Below, piece by piece: positions 1 to 8,044 of a DNA stretch of 64,000 nt. The stretch's first letter is position 1. Every line of letters begins with the position of its first letter. The position numbers and the translations under genes were made by a program. The stretch is from contig NZ_BMWD01000022.1 of assembly GCF_014651055.1 (NCBI RefSeq), positions 62,001 through 126,000 of the forward strand, in the 5' to 3' direction. The stretch comes from Streptomyces fructofermentans. GTDB lineage: Bacteria; Actinomycetota; Actinomycetes; Streptomycetales; Streptomycetaceae. The notes under the pieces were generated by a model. The model saw only the letters and a list, made by a program, of their open reading frames with translations. It had not been told where the DNA came from and did no database searches.

Positions 1-81
1 CGTAGTCGGTTCACTTCATGTGCATCCACAAGGCCACGATGCTCTTGATCAGCATCAACGAAAAGACCTAACGAAGTACTA
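1..81. other. Left edge, low-G+C stretch without a supported gene
   Basis: The first 80 bases are roughly half G+C, clearly lower than the rest of the window. A short plus-strand frame ends in TAA at 69-71 but is closed upstream by TAG at 3-5, so at most it is a gene remnant. No conserved family can be recognised. Confidence 0.3.
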
Positions 82-1743
82 CTAGTTGGAGTTGTACCCC
101 CATCGGGGTCGGCCGTCCTTGCCCATGAAGCACTTCGCCGGACGGCCGTCGGTGGTCGTCGCGATGCTGCCCACGGGTGAGCAGTGCTGCCCGAACTGCA
201 CTCCGGGTTCACCGCCCGTACCGCCGCCCGATCCGCCGCCGGTGCCGCCACCCGTCGAACCGCCACCGGTGGAACCGCCGCCCGACGTGGTGCCGTACGT
301 GGGCTCGGGACGCGGTTCCGGCTTCGGTTTCGGTTTCGGCTTCCGCGTCGGGCTGGGAGTCGGGCTCGGTTCGTCGCAGGGCGCGCCGGAGCCGATCAGC
401 CACAGGTCGACCCGGGTCGCGGTCGAGACAGTGGTGTCCGGTACCGGCGTCTGCCGGCACACCTGCCACTCGGCCGGATTCCGCATCTCCTCGTCCAGGG
501 GCTTCCCGGTGTAGGCGTGGAAGGGGGCAGTGCTGTCGAGCCCCAGTTCGCGCAGGGACCGGGTCGCGTGGTCGAACCGCGCTCCCACCAGGTCGGGCAT
601 GACAATCCGGCGCGGGCCGTGCAGCCGGGTCGGGCACTTCTCCAGTGCGGGGACCACGTACAGGGTCAGTTTCGTGCCGGACGGGCGGACGTTCTTCCCG
701 CGGGTGGGGGTCTGGAAGCAGACCTGCCATCCGGGCGCGGTGGCTGCGACCGGCCGCGCGGCGGCGGAGGCGTCGGCCACCGTCACCGACCCCCACGGCT
801 GGAGCCGTGACTCCTTGGCCGCGGCGGTCAGATAGGCGCCGTCGAAGTCCGGTACGGCGACGGTGTGCCCCGCCGCGTCGTCGATCGGCTTCTCCGCGCC
901 GCCGAGCCCCGCGCCGAGGCCGGCACCGAGGAGCCCGGACGCGATGAGGAACGTGAGCACGGGGCGTCTGCGCATCCAGGCCGACCATCGTGTGCGGCCG
1001 CGGGGGCGCAGCGGGGAGTCCGGGGCGAGCAGCTCGCCCTCGGCCTCCAGGAACGCGCCCTTGGGGTCGGTCTTCGACCCGTGCAGTTTGTGCGGCTTCC
1101 CGTCGACCAGGACCAGCACGGAGTCCAGCAGGCCGTGCGACCCCCGCAGGATGCGCAGGGGCTTGGGCGCGCGGGTCATCTTCGGTGCGACGGCACCGCC
1201 CAGCAGGACGAGGCCCTTCTCCGTGAGCGCGGCGTGGCCGAATCCGTCCCGGTAGAGGGAGCGGACCGACTCGTCGGCGTCCAACTCGTCGAGGAGCGCC
1301 TGCTTGTGGTCGGCCGGAATGGAGACGCTCTCGCGGTCCGCGACCCCGGCCGTGCGCGCGTCCATGGCCAGTGGGTCGGGCGCCCGTCCGCCGGCCTTGA
1401 CGAGCAGTTCGCCGGACGGGTCGAAGCGCGACCCCCGAAGGCTCACGCTCCGACCGTCCGCCCATACGTCGACGGCCTGTCGGGCTCCGTGCGCGGGACG
1501 GAGGATCGTCAACGGCTTCGGAACCCGCACGGCCGGATCCCCGCCCAGGAGGAGCAGGGCGTGGTCGGTCAGCGCCGCGTACCCCATTCCTTGGTGGTAC
1601 AGGGCCAGCACTGTCTCCCCGGCGCGGAGGGTGCGCAGGAGTGCCTCGGCGCTGTGGATCGAGAGTGTGACGGTCTCGTGGACGGCCACACGCCGGGTGC
1701 GCGCGTCGTCCCGGAGGAGACGCTTCGAGGCTGGTTCGGACAT
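82..1743 (-). CDS. PASTA-domain membrane protein with a duplicated N-terminal module
   Basis: The 553-residue protein has two copies of a roughly 100-residue module (about 22-118 and 137-240). They share the pattern AALT...LLGG, PKPL.ILR and a closing G-S-(R/K)-x-D-P. A single membrane segment lies at about 262-282 after a basic stretch, so the duplicated modules should be cytoplasmic. The outside part carries two PASTA-like domains (about 295-375 and 385-465), each with a Trp-Gln-Val-Cys core and a second Cys, which may form disulfides. A Pro/Lys then Gly/Ser/Thr-rich spacer leads to a C-terminal Cys-containing tail ending near WGYNSN. PASTA domains usually bind peptidoglycan or muropeptides; here there is no kinase domain. 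The N-terminal modules resemble a small beta-rich PH-like fold, but that is inference. Function unknown; likely cell-envelope sensing or anchoring. Confidence 0.8.
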   Translation of the reverse strand: MSEPASKRLLRDDARTRRVAVHETVTLSIHSAEALLRTLRAGETVLALYHQGMGYAALTDHALLLLGGDPAVRVPKPLTILRPAHGARQAVDVWADGRSVSLRGSRFDPSGELLVKAGGRAPDPLAMDARTAGVADRESVSIPADHKQALLDELDADESVRSLYRDGFGHAALTEKGLVLLGGAVAPKMTRAPKPLRILRGSHGLLDSVLVLVDGKPHKLHGSKTDPKGAFLEAEGELLAPDSPLRPRGRTRWSAWMRRRPVLTFLIASGLLGAGLGAGLGGAEKPIDDAAGHTVAVPDFDGAYLTAAAKESRLQPWGSVTVADASAAARPVAATAPGWQVCFQTPTRGKNVRPSGTKLTLYVVPALEKCPTRLHGPRRIVMPDLVGARFDHATRSLRELGLDSTAPFHAYTGKPLDEEMRNPAEWQVCRQTPVPDTTVSTATRVDLWLIGSGAPCDEPSPTPSPTRKPKPKPKPEPRPEPTYGTTSGGGSTGGGSTGGGTGGGSGGGTGGEPGVQFGQHCSPVGSIATTTDGRPAKCFMGKDGRPRWGYNSN

Positions 1744-1816
1744 GGCCGGATATTAGCGTCGCCGTACGGGCCGCGAGTAGTCGGTGCGCTGTCCGGGTCC
1801 GGCGCTGCGTGGGACG

Positions 1817-2977
1817 TCACAGCAGACTCCGCAGCTCCTCGCGTTTCTGGGGCAGACCGGCGTCGCGGAGCCATGAGTACTTGTTGCCTATGTTTCCCCA
1901 GCAGGCGTCGTTTTCGGCCAGCGCGTGGAGGAGGTCGCGCTGGGCGGGGGTGAGGTCGGAACCCGGTTCGCGGCCGCCGGGGAACGCCTTGGCCAGCAGT
2001 GGGCCCCAGTCCTGGTCGACGGTGTAGTCACTGGCGAGGGGGATCAACGCGAGCGCGGCCGGCGCGGCCTCCTCGTAGGACTCCACGCGCTTCAGGAGGA
2101 TCCGCAGCAGGGTGAAGCGGAACCAGCCGTCGAACTGCGGGAGCGGTTCGGGGAACCAGCGGTCCGCCTCCGCGGGTCGGCTCAGCGCGTCGAGGAGGAC
2201 GGCGGTCGCCCGGGGGTCGCCCGCGGCACCGTCCGCGAGGGCCGCGCAGACCCGTACGGCAGGGTCGGCGTCCGTGAGGTGGGCGGTGGTGTCCTGGCCC
2301 CAGGTGCCCAGGGTCAGGGCCGCGGCGGCCCGCTCCCGGCGCTCGCGGGTGGTGTCGGCCAGGGTGGAATGCAGTCGGCGGGACGCGGCCGGTACGGCCT
2401 CGGCGAGTTCCGGCGCCTTGAGCAGGTGGGAGACCGCTCCCAGGGCGGCTTCCCGTACCTCCGGATGATCGTCGTCGAGGAAGGGGACGACGGCCTGGAA
2501 CAGCGTGGGGCGGACGGCGAGGCACGCCTCGATCGCGTCCGCCTCGTCGTCGTACGCCTCATCGGCGTCAGGGTCAGCGTCGGAGTCGGCGGCGGCGTCG
2601 TCGTCGGAGTCCGGATCGCCGTCGTAGGCCGCGGATTCGGCGACCTCGGCGAGGAAGTCGATGAGGGCGGCGCGCAGCGGCCGGGGACGGTCGTCCCAGG
2701 GGAAGTAGCTCTCGTGTTCGGCCAGGGTGCGCGGGTGGGGCAGGACGGCCGCCATGAACCGGGCGGCCGGGGCCGTGGCGTCGTACAGCGATCCCTGGTG
2801 CAGTACCGACATCTCCAGCATGCCCAGCGCCTCGGCCTGCGTCTCGGGGTCCTCGTCCAGGAGCTGGAGCAGGAACGCGGGGGTGTCCCCGGCGGCGCCG
2901 TAGGCGTGTGTCAGCCCCGACCAGTCCGTCTCCTCGATCACCTTGAGAGCATCCGTCGCGACCTCGTGCCCAGCCAT
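1817..2977 (-). CDS. HEAT-repeat protein
   Basis: A 386-residue soluble protein made of alpha-helical repeats. Typical HEAT signatures are visible, such as DDDHPEVREAALGAVSHLL and DADPAVRVCAALADG. A very acidic Asp/Glu-rich loop sits in the middle (DPDSDDDAAADSDADPDAD). The start chosen is the ATG at 2977 (MAGHEVATD), preceded by AAGGTGG. The frame stays open further upstream, but that extension is Arg/Pro-rich and unlike protein. HEAT repeats are scaffolds for protein binding; no enzyme motif is present. It stands alone, 74 bases from the PASTA gene and facing the same way. Confidence 0.8.
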   Translation of the reverse strand: MAGHEVATDALKVIEETDWSGLTHAYGAAGDTPAFLLQLLDEDPETQAEALGMLEMSVLHQGSLYDATAPAARFMAAVLPHPRTLAEHESYFPWDDRPRPLRAALIDFLAEVAESAAYDGDPDSDDDAAADSDADPDADEAYDDEADAIEACLAVRPTLFQAVVPFLDDDHPEVREAALGAVSHLLKAPELAEAVPAASRRLHSTLADTTRERRERAAAALTLGTWGQDTTAHLTDADPAVRVCAALADGAAGDPRATAVLLDALSRPAEADRWFPEPLPQFDGWFRFTLLRILLKRVESYEEAAPAALALIPLASDYTVDQDWGPLLAKAFPGGREPGSDLTPAQRDLLHALAENDACWGNIGNKYSWLRDAGLPQKREELRSLL

Positions 2978-3160
2978 CCGACCACCTTGTCCGTCGTCCA
3001 CCACTGTCTCAGGCACACCATGCCGGACACCACTGACAACGACGTCGGCCACCGGCGCCCGCCGGTACGGCGCTTCCGGCCGCCGGCGCGGCGGAGACGG
3101 GTGGTGGGGTGTTCCGCGGCGGTCGCGGAGCACCCCACTCCCGGAACGGACTTGGCCGGT

Positions 3161-6100
3161 CTAGCCGGCGGTGAAGCGGTGGGTTCCCGAGCCGACCCGG
3201 TACACCGCGCAGCCGTCCTCCTCGCGCAGGAGCACGGCCCGGGTGTGGGTGACCGCGTCCGGGTCCTTCGCGGGGATCCACACCTCCGCACTCGTGTTGG
3301 GAGGCACGGAGCACGTGAGCGCGAAGCCGCCGGACCGCTGCCGCCACCGTGTGGAGATGGGGCCGTGGACGGAGGCGAACGTCGCGCGGGCGGAGGTGAC
3401 TCCCCCGCCGGGGCGGGGCCGCACGACGATCTCCCGGTAGCCGGGGCTCCCGGGCGCGATGCCGGCGATGTTGGCGTACATCCACTCGCCGACCGAGCCG
3501 TACGCGTAGTGGTTGAAGGAGTTCATGTCCGGGGTCTGGAAGCTTCCGTCGGGCCGTATGGAGTCCCAGCGTTCCCACATCGTGGTGGCGCCCTTGTCGA
3601 TCTGGTAGCCCCAGCTGGGGAAGGAGCGCTGCTGCAGGAGGCGGTGGGCGACATCGGTGTGCCCGGTGTCGGTGAGGACGGGCAGCAGCCGCGGCGTGCC
3701 GAGGAAGCCCGTCGAGAGGTGCCAGTCCTTGGCCTCGATGAGGGCCACGAGCCGGTCGGCGGCCGCCGTTCTGAGGCCCTCGGGCAGCAGGTCCATCGAG
3801 AGGGCGAGGACGTACGCCGTCTGCGTGTCGCCCTTCACCCTGCCGTCGCCGCCGACATAGGCCTTCTGGAACGCGGTGCGCACGCGCTCGAAGAGGTCGC
3901 GGTGGGGCGCGGGGTCCTTGCCGAGCTCGTCGGCGATCCGGGCCGCGAGGTCCGCGCTGTGCGCGAAGTACGCGGTGGCGACGACGTCCTTCGGTGTCTC
4001 GTCGGAGACGTTGAGCCAGTCGCCGTAGCCGCCGGCCGGACGCAGCAGCCCGCTGCTGTTCTTCTCCAAGTACGTGAGCCAGGCCCCGATGGACGTCCAG
4101 GCGTCCTCCAGTACCTGCCGGTCGCCGTAGGCCTGGTACAGGGCCCAGGGCACCGTGACTCCCGCGTCGCCCCAGCCGGCGACGCCGTTGCCGACCGTGC
4201 CCACCATGGGCGCGACATCGGTGAAGGCTCCCTCCGCGGTCTGTGCGTCGCGCAGGTCCACGAGCCACTTGGACAGGAAGCGTGCCGATTCCATCGTGTA
4301 TGCGGCGGTGGGTGCGAAGACGTTGATGTCACCCGTCCATCCCAGGCGCTCATCGCGTGCGGGGGTGTCCGTCGGCACCGACAGGAAGTTGCCGCGCTGA
4401 CCCCAAGTGATGTTGCTGTGCAGCTTGTTGAGCATCGGGACGTCGGTCTCGAAGTCGAGGGTGAAGGGGGCGGAGGTGTGCATGACGCGGCCGGTCAGGG
4501 CCTTCGCCGACGGGACGCCGGGGAACCCTGTCACCTCGACGTAGCGGAAGCCGTGGAAGGTGAACCGCGGTTCGTACGTCTCCTCCCCGCGCCCCTTCAG
4601 GATGTACGTGTCCGTGGCCGCGGCGGAGCGCAGGTTCGCGGTGTAGAGGGTGCCGTCGGGGTTGAGGACCTCGGCGTGCCGCAGTCGGACGGTCGTCCCG
4701 GCGGCTCCGGAGACGCGCAGCCGGACGGTGCCCACCATGTTCTGGCCCAGGTCGAAGACGTGGACACCCGGGGCGGGTTCGGTCACCTTCCTGACGGGGA
4801 GTTCCTCGGCCACGCGGACCGGGCCGTCCAGTTGCGCCACGACGTGCGCGGGCGCCGCGTCGTCCGCGGAGGTGACGTCGAGCCAGGTCCGGTCGTCGAA
4901 GCCCGGTGACGTCCAGCCGGAGGTCTCGCGGCGCGCGTCGTACGTCTCGCCGCTGAGCAGGTCTGCGACGACGATGGGGCCTGCGGCTGCCCGCCAGCCG
5001 GTGCCCGAGGTGACGCGTTCGCTGGTCCCGTCGGCGTACTCGATGTCCAACTGTGCAAGCAGCGCCGGCCGTTCACCGTACTGGTGGGGTCCGAACATAC
5101 CGACGTTGCCCGCGTACCAGCCGGGCGCCACCAGGGCGCCGACGGCGTTGGCGCCCGGCCGCAGGAGCGCGGTCACGTCGTAGGTCTGGTACTGGACGCG
5201 CTCGCGGTAGTCGGTCCAGCCGGGGGCGAGCCGGTCGCGGCCCACGCGGCGGCCGTTGAGGTGCGCCTCGTACAGCCCGAGAGCCGTGGCGTACAGCCGG
5301 GCCCGCGCCACCTTCTTGCGCGGCAGCCTGAACTCGTGCCGCAGCTGGTTGGCCGCGAAGGTCGCCGGAACCACCTTCCCCCACGGGCCCGCGCCCCAGG
5401 CGGCCGCCTCCTTCGCGGCGGGCCAGCCGCTGTCGTCGAAGTCGTCTCCGCGCCAGCCGTCGCCGGGTTCCTTGTTCGTGGACCGCCACGAGTCGTCGGT
5501 GACGGTCCGCCGCTCACCGGACGCCGTGTGGACGGTCAGGACGCCGACGAGTCCGGCGGGCCCCTCGGAGGCGTTCGTGGCCGAGACCGCGAGGACGTTC
5601 CTGCCGGGGCGCAGTTGGGCCCGGACGTCGACGACGGCCGGTCGCCGCCAGCCCTCGTGGTCGGTCGCCAGGTCGGTGCGGGCCACTTCGGTGCCGTTCA
5701 CCGAGACGGTGTAGACGTTGTCCGCGCTGATCGCCAGCTTCGCGGCCGTCACACCGTCCGGGACGTCGACGACGCGGCGGAACCAACGGGTGGCGGCCGG
5801 AGCGCTGTTGGCGGGTTCTCCCTCGGGGTACCAGATCCAGGCGCTGCCCTCGAGGGAAGGCGCGTCGGTCAGCACGGGGGGCGCGGAGATCCATCGCGCG
5901 GACCACTGCTCGTCCTCCATGAGGCCGGTCTCCCACCACGACGGCTCGCTCCAGGGCGACACACCGCCGTCGGCGTCCCACACCCTCACGGACCAGAAGT
6001 ACCGGGTGCCCGGGGCGAGTCGGGGTCCGGCGTAGGCGACGAGCACGCTCTCGGCGGACGCGACCCTGCCGCTGTCCCAGATGTCGGGGCGGGCGAGGCC

Positions 6101-6373
6101 GTCGGCGGTGGACGCGACGCGGACCTGATAGGCGCTCTGCCGGGCGCCCGCTTCGTCCGATGCCATCGGCCAGCTCAGCCGGGGGTGCGGCGTGTCGAGG
6201 CCCAGGGGGTGCCGGACGTACTCGACGGTGGGTGCGGTGACGCGCAGGGCGCCCCGTCGGCCGGCCGCCTGTCCCGTCGTCGAGGACGGCACGGCGTGAG
6301 CCGGTCCGGCCGTCGCAGCCGCGGCGGCGACCGTGGCCGCCGCTCCCGCGAGGATGTTCCTCCTGCTGATCAA
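3161..6373 (-). CDS. Alpha-L-rhamnosidase, GH78, Tat-exported
   Basis: This 1070-residue protein would remove terminal alpha-L-rhamnose from plant or microbial glycans outside the cell. The N-terminus (ISRRNILAGAA, then an Ala-rich core ending near AHA) is a twin-arginine signal peptide. A fibronectin-like region and Bac_rhamnosid_N region follow, then a catalytic (alpha/alpha)6 barrel. The barrel contains the family motif RDERLGWTGD, which holds the acidic catalytic residues, and the distal MWERWDS block. The length matches multidomain GH78 enzymes. The start ATG at 6373 lies just downstream of a perfect palindrome (6397-6410), which points to repression by a LacI-type regulator. No such regulator is encoded next door. 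No rhamnose catabolic or transport genes adjoin it. Confidence 0.93.
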   Translation of the reverse strand: MISRRNILAGAAATVAAAAATAGPAHAVPSSTTGQAAGRRGALRVTAPTVEYVRHPLGLDTPHPRLSWPMASDEAGARQSAYQVRVASTADGLARPDIWDSGRVASAESVLVAYAGPRLAPGTRYFWSVRVWDADGGVSPWSEPSWWETGLMEDEQWSARWISAPPVLTDAPSLEGSAWIWYPEGEPANSAPAATRWFRRVVDVPDGVTAAKLAISADNVYTVSVNGTEVARTDLATDHEGWRRPAVVDVRAQLRPGRNVLAVSATNASEGPAGLVGVLTVHTASGERRTVTDDSWRSTNKEPGDGWRGDDFDDSGWPAAKEAAAWGAGPWGKVVPATFAANQLRHEFRLPRKKVARARLYATALGLYEAHLNGRRVGRDRLAPGWTDYRERVQYQTYDVTALLRPGANAVGALVAPGWYAGNVGMFGPHQYGERPALLAQLDIEYADGTSERVTSGTGWRAAAGPIVVADLLSGETYDARRETSGWTSPGFDDRTWLDVTSADDAAPAHVVAQLDGPVRVAEELPVRKVTEPAPGVHVFDLGQNMVGTVRLRVSGAAGTTVRLRHAEVLNPDGTLYTANLRSAAATDTYILKGRGEETYEPRFTFHGFRYVEVTGFPGVPSAKALTGRVMHTSAPFTLDFETDVPMLNKLHSNITWGQRGNFLSVPTDTPARDERLGWTGDINVFAPTAAYTMESARFLSKWLVDLRDAQTAEGAFTDVAPMVGTVGNGVAGWGDAGVTVPWALYQAYGDRQVLEDAWTSIGAWLTYLEKNSSGLLRPAGGYGDWLNVSDETPKDVVATAYFAHSADLAARIADELGKDPAPHRDLFERVRTAFQKAYVGGDGRVKGDTQTAYVLALSMDLLPEGLRTAAADRLVALIEAKDWHLSTGFLGTPRLLPVLTDTGHTDVAHRLLQQRSFPSWGYQIDKGATTMWERWDSIRPDGSFQTPDMNSFNHYAYGSVGEWMYANIAGIAPGSPGYREIVVRPRPGGGVTSARATFASVHGPISTRWRQRSGGFALTCSVPPNTSAEVWIPAKDPDAVTHTRAVLLREEDGCAVYRVGSGTHRFTAG

Positions 6374-6396
6374 TTGCGACCCCTCACAGAGAAGTT

Positions 6397-6410
6397 GTGA
6401 ATCGATTCAC
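6397..6410. promoter_or_regulatory. Palindromic operator of the rhamnosidase gene, LacI-type
   Basis: GTGAATCGATTCAC is a perfect 14-bp palindrome 24-37 bases upstream of the rhamnosidase ATG. This is the size and symmetry expected of a LacI/GalR operator. The half-site GTGAA also occurs in the palindrome before the chitosanase gene at 37491-37506. Confidence 0.65.
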
Positions 6411-6525
6411 CTCGGTGAAGGTAGGGGTGTGAGGGGTGAGGGTCAATGAGTGTGCAGCAATATTCGGCAGTTCGCGTGAAATTCGCTGCCGCTTGACGCG
6501 AAGGGGAATACCCGCGAGAGATCAA

Positions 6526-6541
6526 ATTGAACGGTTTCAAT
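6526..6541. promoter_or_regulatory. Second inverted repeat in the rhamnosidase/SDR intergenic region
   Basis: ATTGAA-CGGT-TTCAAT forms 6-bp arms around a 4-bp spacer. It is A+T-rich against its surroundings and lies in the 480-bp gap between the divergent rhamnosidase and SDR genes. It is a plausible operator, with no identified binder. Confidence 0.4.
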
Positions 6542-6805
6542 CAGAGCCGGACAGGCCGGACCCAGCGTCCATCGCCCGGGAGGACCACTGGGCGGCTCTG
6601 CACGGCCCTGCGCGGCACGCTCACCGAGCAGGCCGGCGTCCGTCCGGGAAGTCGCGAACCGCTCGGTGGCAGGGGTTGGCTCATTTCTTCCTTGCGGAAC
6701 CACCCGGACCTGCCGGGGCTCCGGCCGACGGCATCGCCGGATCCGTCACCCGTACTGCCCCACCCGCCGGGTTCCGGACATGATCACGCGCTTCGGGGAG
6801 AACTA

Positions 6806-6818
6806 GTGCCCTAGGCAC
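6806..6818. promoter_or_regulatory. Short inverted repeat before the SDR gene
   Basis: GTGCC-CTA-GGCAC has 5-bp arms and lies 36-48 bases upstream of the SDR start codon. The position suits an operator, but it could be chance. Confidence 0.3.
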
Positions 6819-6853
6819 GAGAGGCCGCCGAACGACGTCAGGAAGGGAACGAC

Positions 6854-7648
6854 ATGCGCCTGGACCTCACGGGACGGACCGCGCTGGTGACGGGATCGAC
6901 CCAGGGCATCGGAGCCGCCATCGCGACCGGACTCGCCCGAGCGGGCGCCCGGGTCGGCGTCAACGGACGTGATCCGGGCAGGGTCGAGCAGTCCGTCGAG
7001 AGGCTCAGGGCCGACGCGCCCGAGGGCGAATTCCTGCCGGTCGCCGCCGACGTCGCCTCGGAGGACGGCGCCGCCGAAGCACGGCGCGTCCTGCCGCACG
7101 TCGACATCCTCATCAACAACCTCGGCATCTTCGGCGCCGAGCATCCCCTGGCCATCACCGATGACGAATGGCGCCGGTACTTCGAGGTGAACGTGCTGGC
7201 AGCGGTGCGCCTCACCCGTATGTACCTGCCCGGGATGACCGAGCGGGGCTGGGGACGCGTCCAGTACATCGCCAGTGACTCCGCCGTCGTGATCCCCGCC
7301 GAGATGATCCACTACGGCATGTCGAAGACCGCCCTGCTCGCGGTCGGCCGCGGCTTCGCCAAGCAGGCCGCGGGAACCGGCGTCACCGTGAACTCCGTCA
7401 TCGCAGGCCCTACCCACACCGCCGGAGTCGAGGACTTCGTCCGCCAACTCGTCGACCGCGACCTGCCGTGGGACCAGGCCCAGCGGGAGTTCATGCGGGT
7501 GCACCGCCCGCAGTCGCTGCTCCAGCGCCTGATCGAGCCCGAGGAGATCGCCAACATGGTGGTGTACCTCAGCTCCGACCAGGCGTCCGCCACGACCGGG
7601 GGCGCCGTTCGGGTGGACGGCGGCTACATCGACTCGATCCTCCCCTGA
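6854..7648 (+). CDS. SDR-family NAD(P)-dependent oxidoreductase
   Basis: A classical short-chain dehydrogenase/reductase of 264 residues. The cofactor motif TGSTQGIG is at 13-20, INNLGIFG stands in for the NNAG motif, and the catalytic Ser lies near 141-143, followed by Tyr154 and Lys158 (YGMSK). The C-terminal AVRVDGGYI block is typical of FabG-like members. The substrate cannot be read from sequence. A good ribosome-binding site (GGAAGGG) precedes the ATG. The gene stands alone, divergent from the rhamnosidase. Confidence 0.93.
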   Translation: MRLDLTGRTALVTGSTQGIGAAIATGLARAGARVGVNGRDPGRVEQSVERLRADAPEGEFLPVAADVASEDGAAEARRVLPHVDILINNLGIFGAEHPLAITDDEWRRYFEVNVLAAVRLTRMYLPGMTERGWGRVQYIASDSAVVIPAEMIHYGMSKTALLAVGRGFAKQAAGTGVTVNSVIAGPTHTAGVEDFVRQLVDRDLPWDQAQREFMRVHRPQSLLQRLIEPEEIANMVVYLSSDQASATTGGAVRVDGGYIDSILP

Positions 7649-7777
7649 GGAAGGGCGGCGCGGGCACGGGATGGACCTCGTGCCCCGTCCATGCCCGCCG
7701 CCCAGGTGTCCGGTACCCGGCAGCCGTGCCGGGGCCATACCCGCGCCGGTATGCACGTGCCTGTGTCCGAGGCGGCG

Positions 7778-8044
7778 TCAGGGAATGTCGCAGGACCAGT
7801 CGAAGCACCGCTCCTCCCCGGCCCTCGGTGTGTAGAGCGCGCGCCCGCCGGGTCCGTGGCGGCCGATGTCCGTCGGCAGCGCCACGTCCTCGCCCGGGGG
7901 TCCTTCGGGCCACTCGGTCACGTCCAGCAGCAGCCCGTCCAGCGGGCCCCCGACCAGTTCGGCGTACACGTGCCCGGGACGAGGAGCGGCGTTTTCGTGG
8001 TCGGCTCCGTACACCCGGCCCCGCATGAATTCCAGCTCATCCAT
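7778..8044 (-). other. 88-residue C-terminal segment, possible independent small gene
   Basis: An internal ATG at 8044 in the sigma-factor frame would give MDELEFMRGRVYG..., a compact protein with VGGPLDGLLLD and a Trp-rich C-terminus. Small stand-alone proteins with this core are, as far as I recall, common in Streptomyces. The Shine-Dalgarno region before 8044 is weak, so translation could instead be through the sigma factor. Confidence 0.4.

Noticed and set aside
1925..4909. A 994-codon plus-strand open frame over the HEAT and rhamnosidase genes
   Set aside because: Crosses two real genes and an intergenic region; low-complexity Gly/Val/Arg translation.
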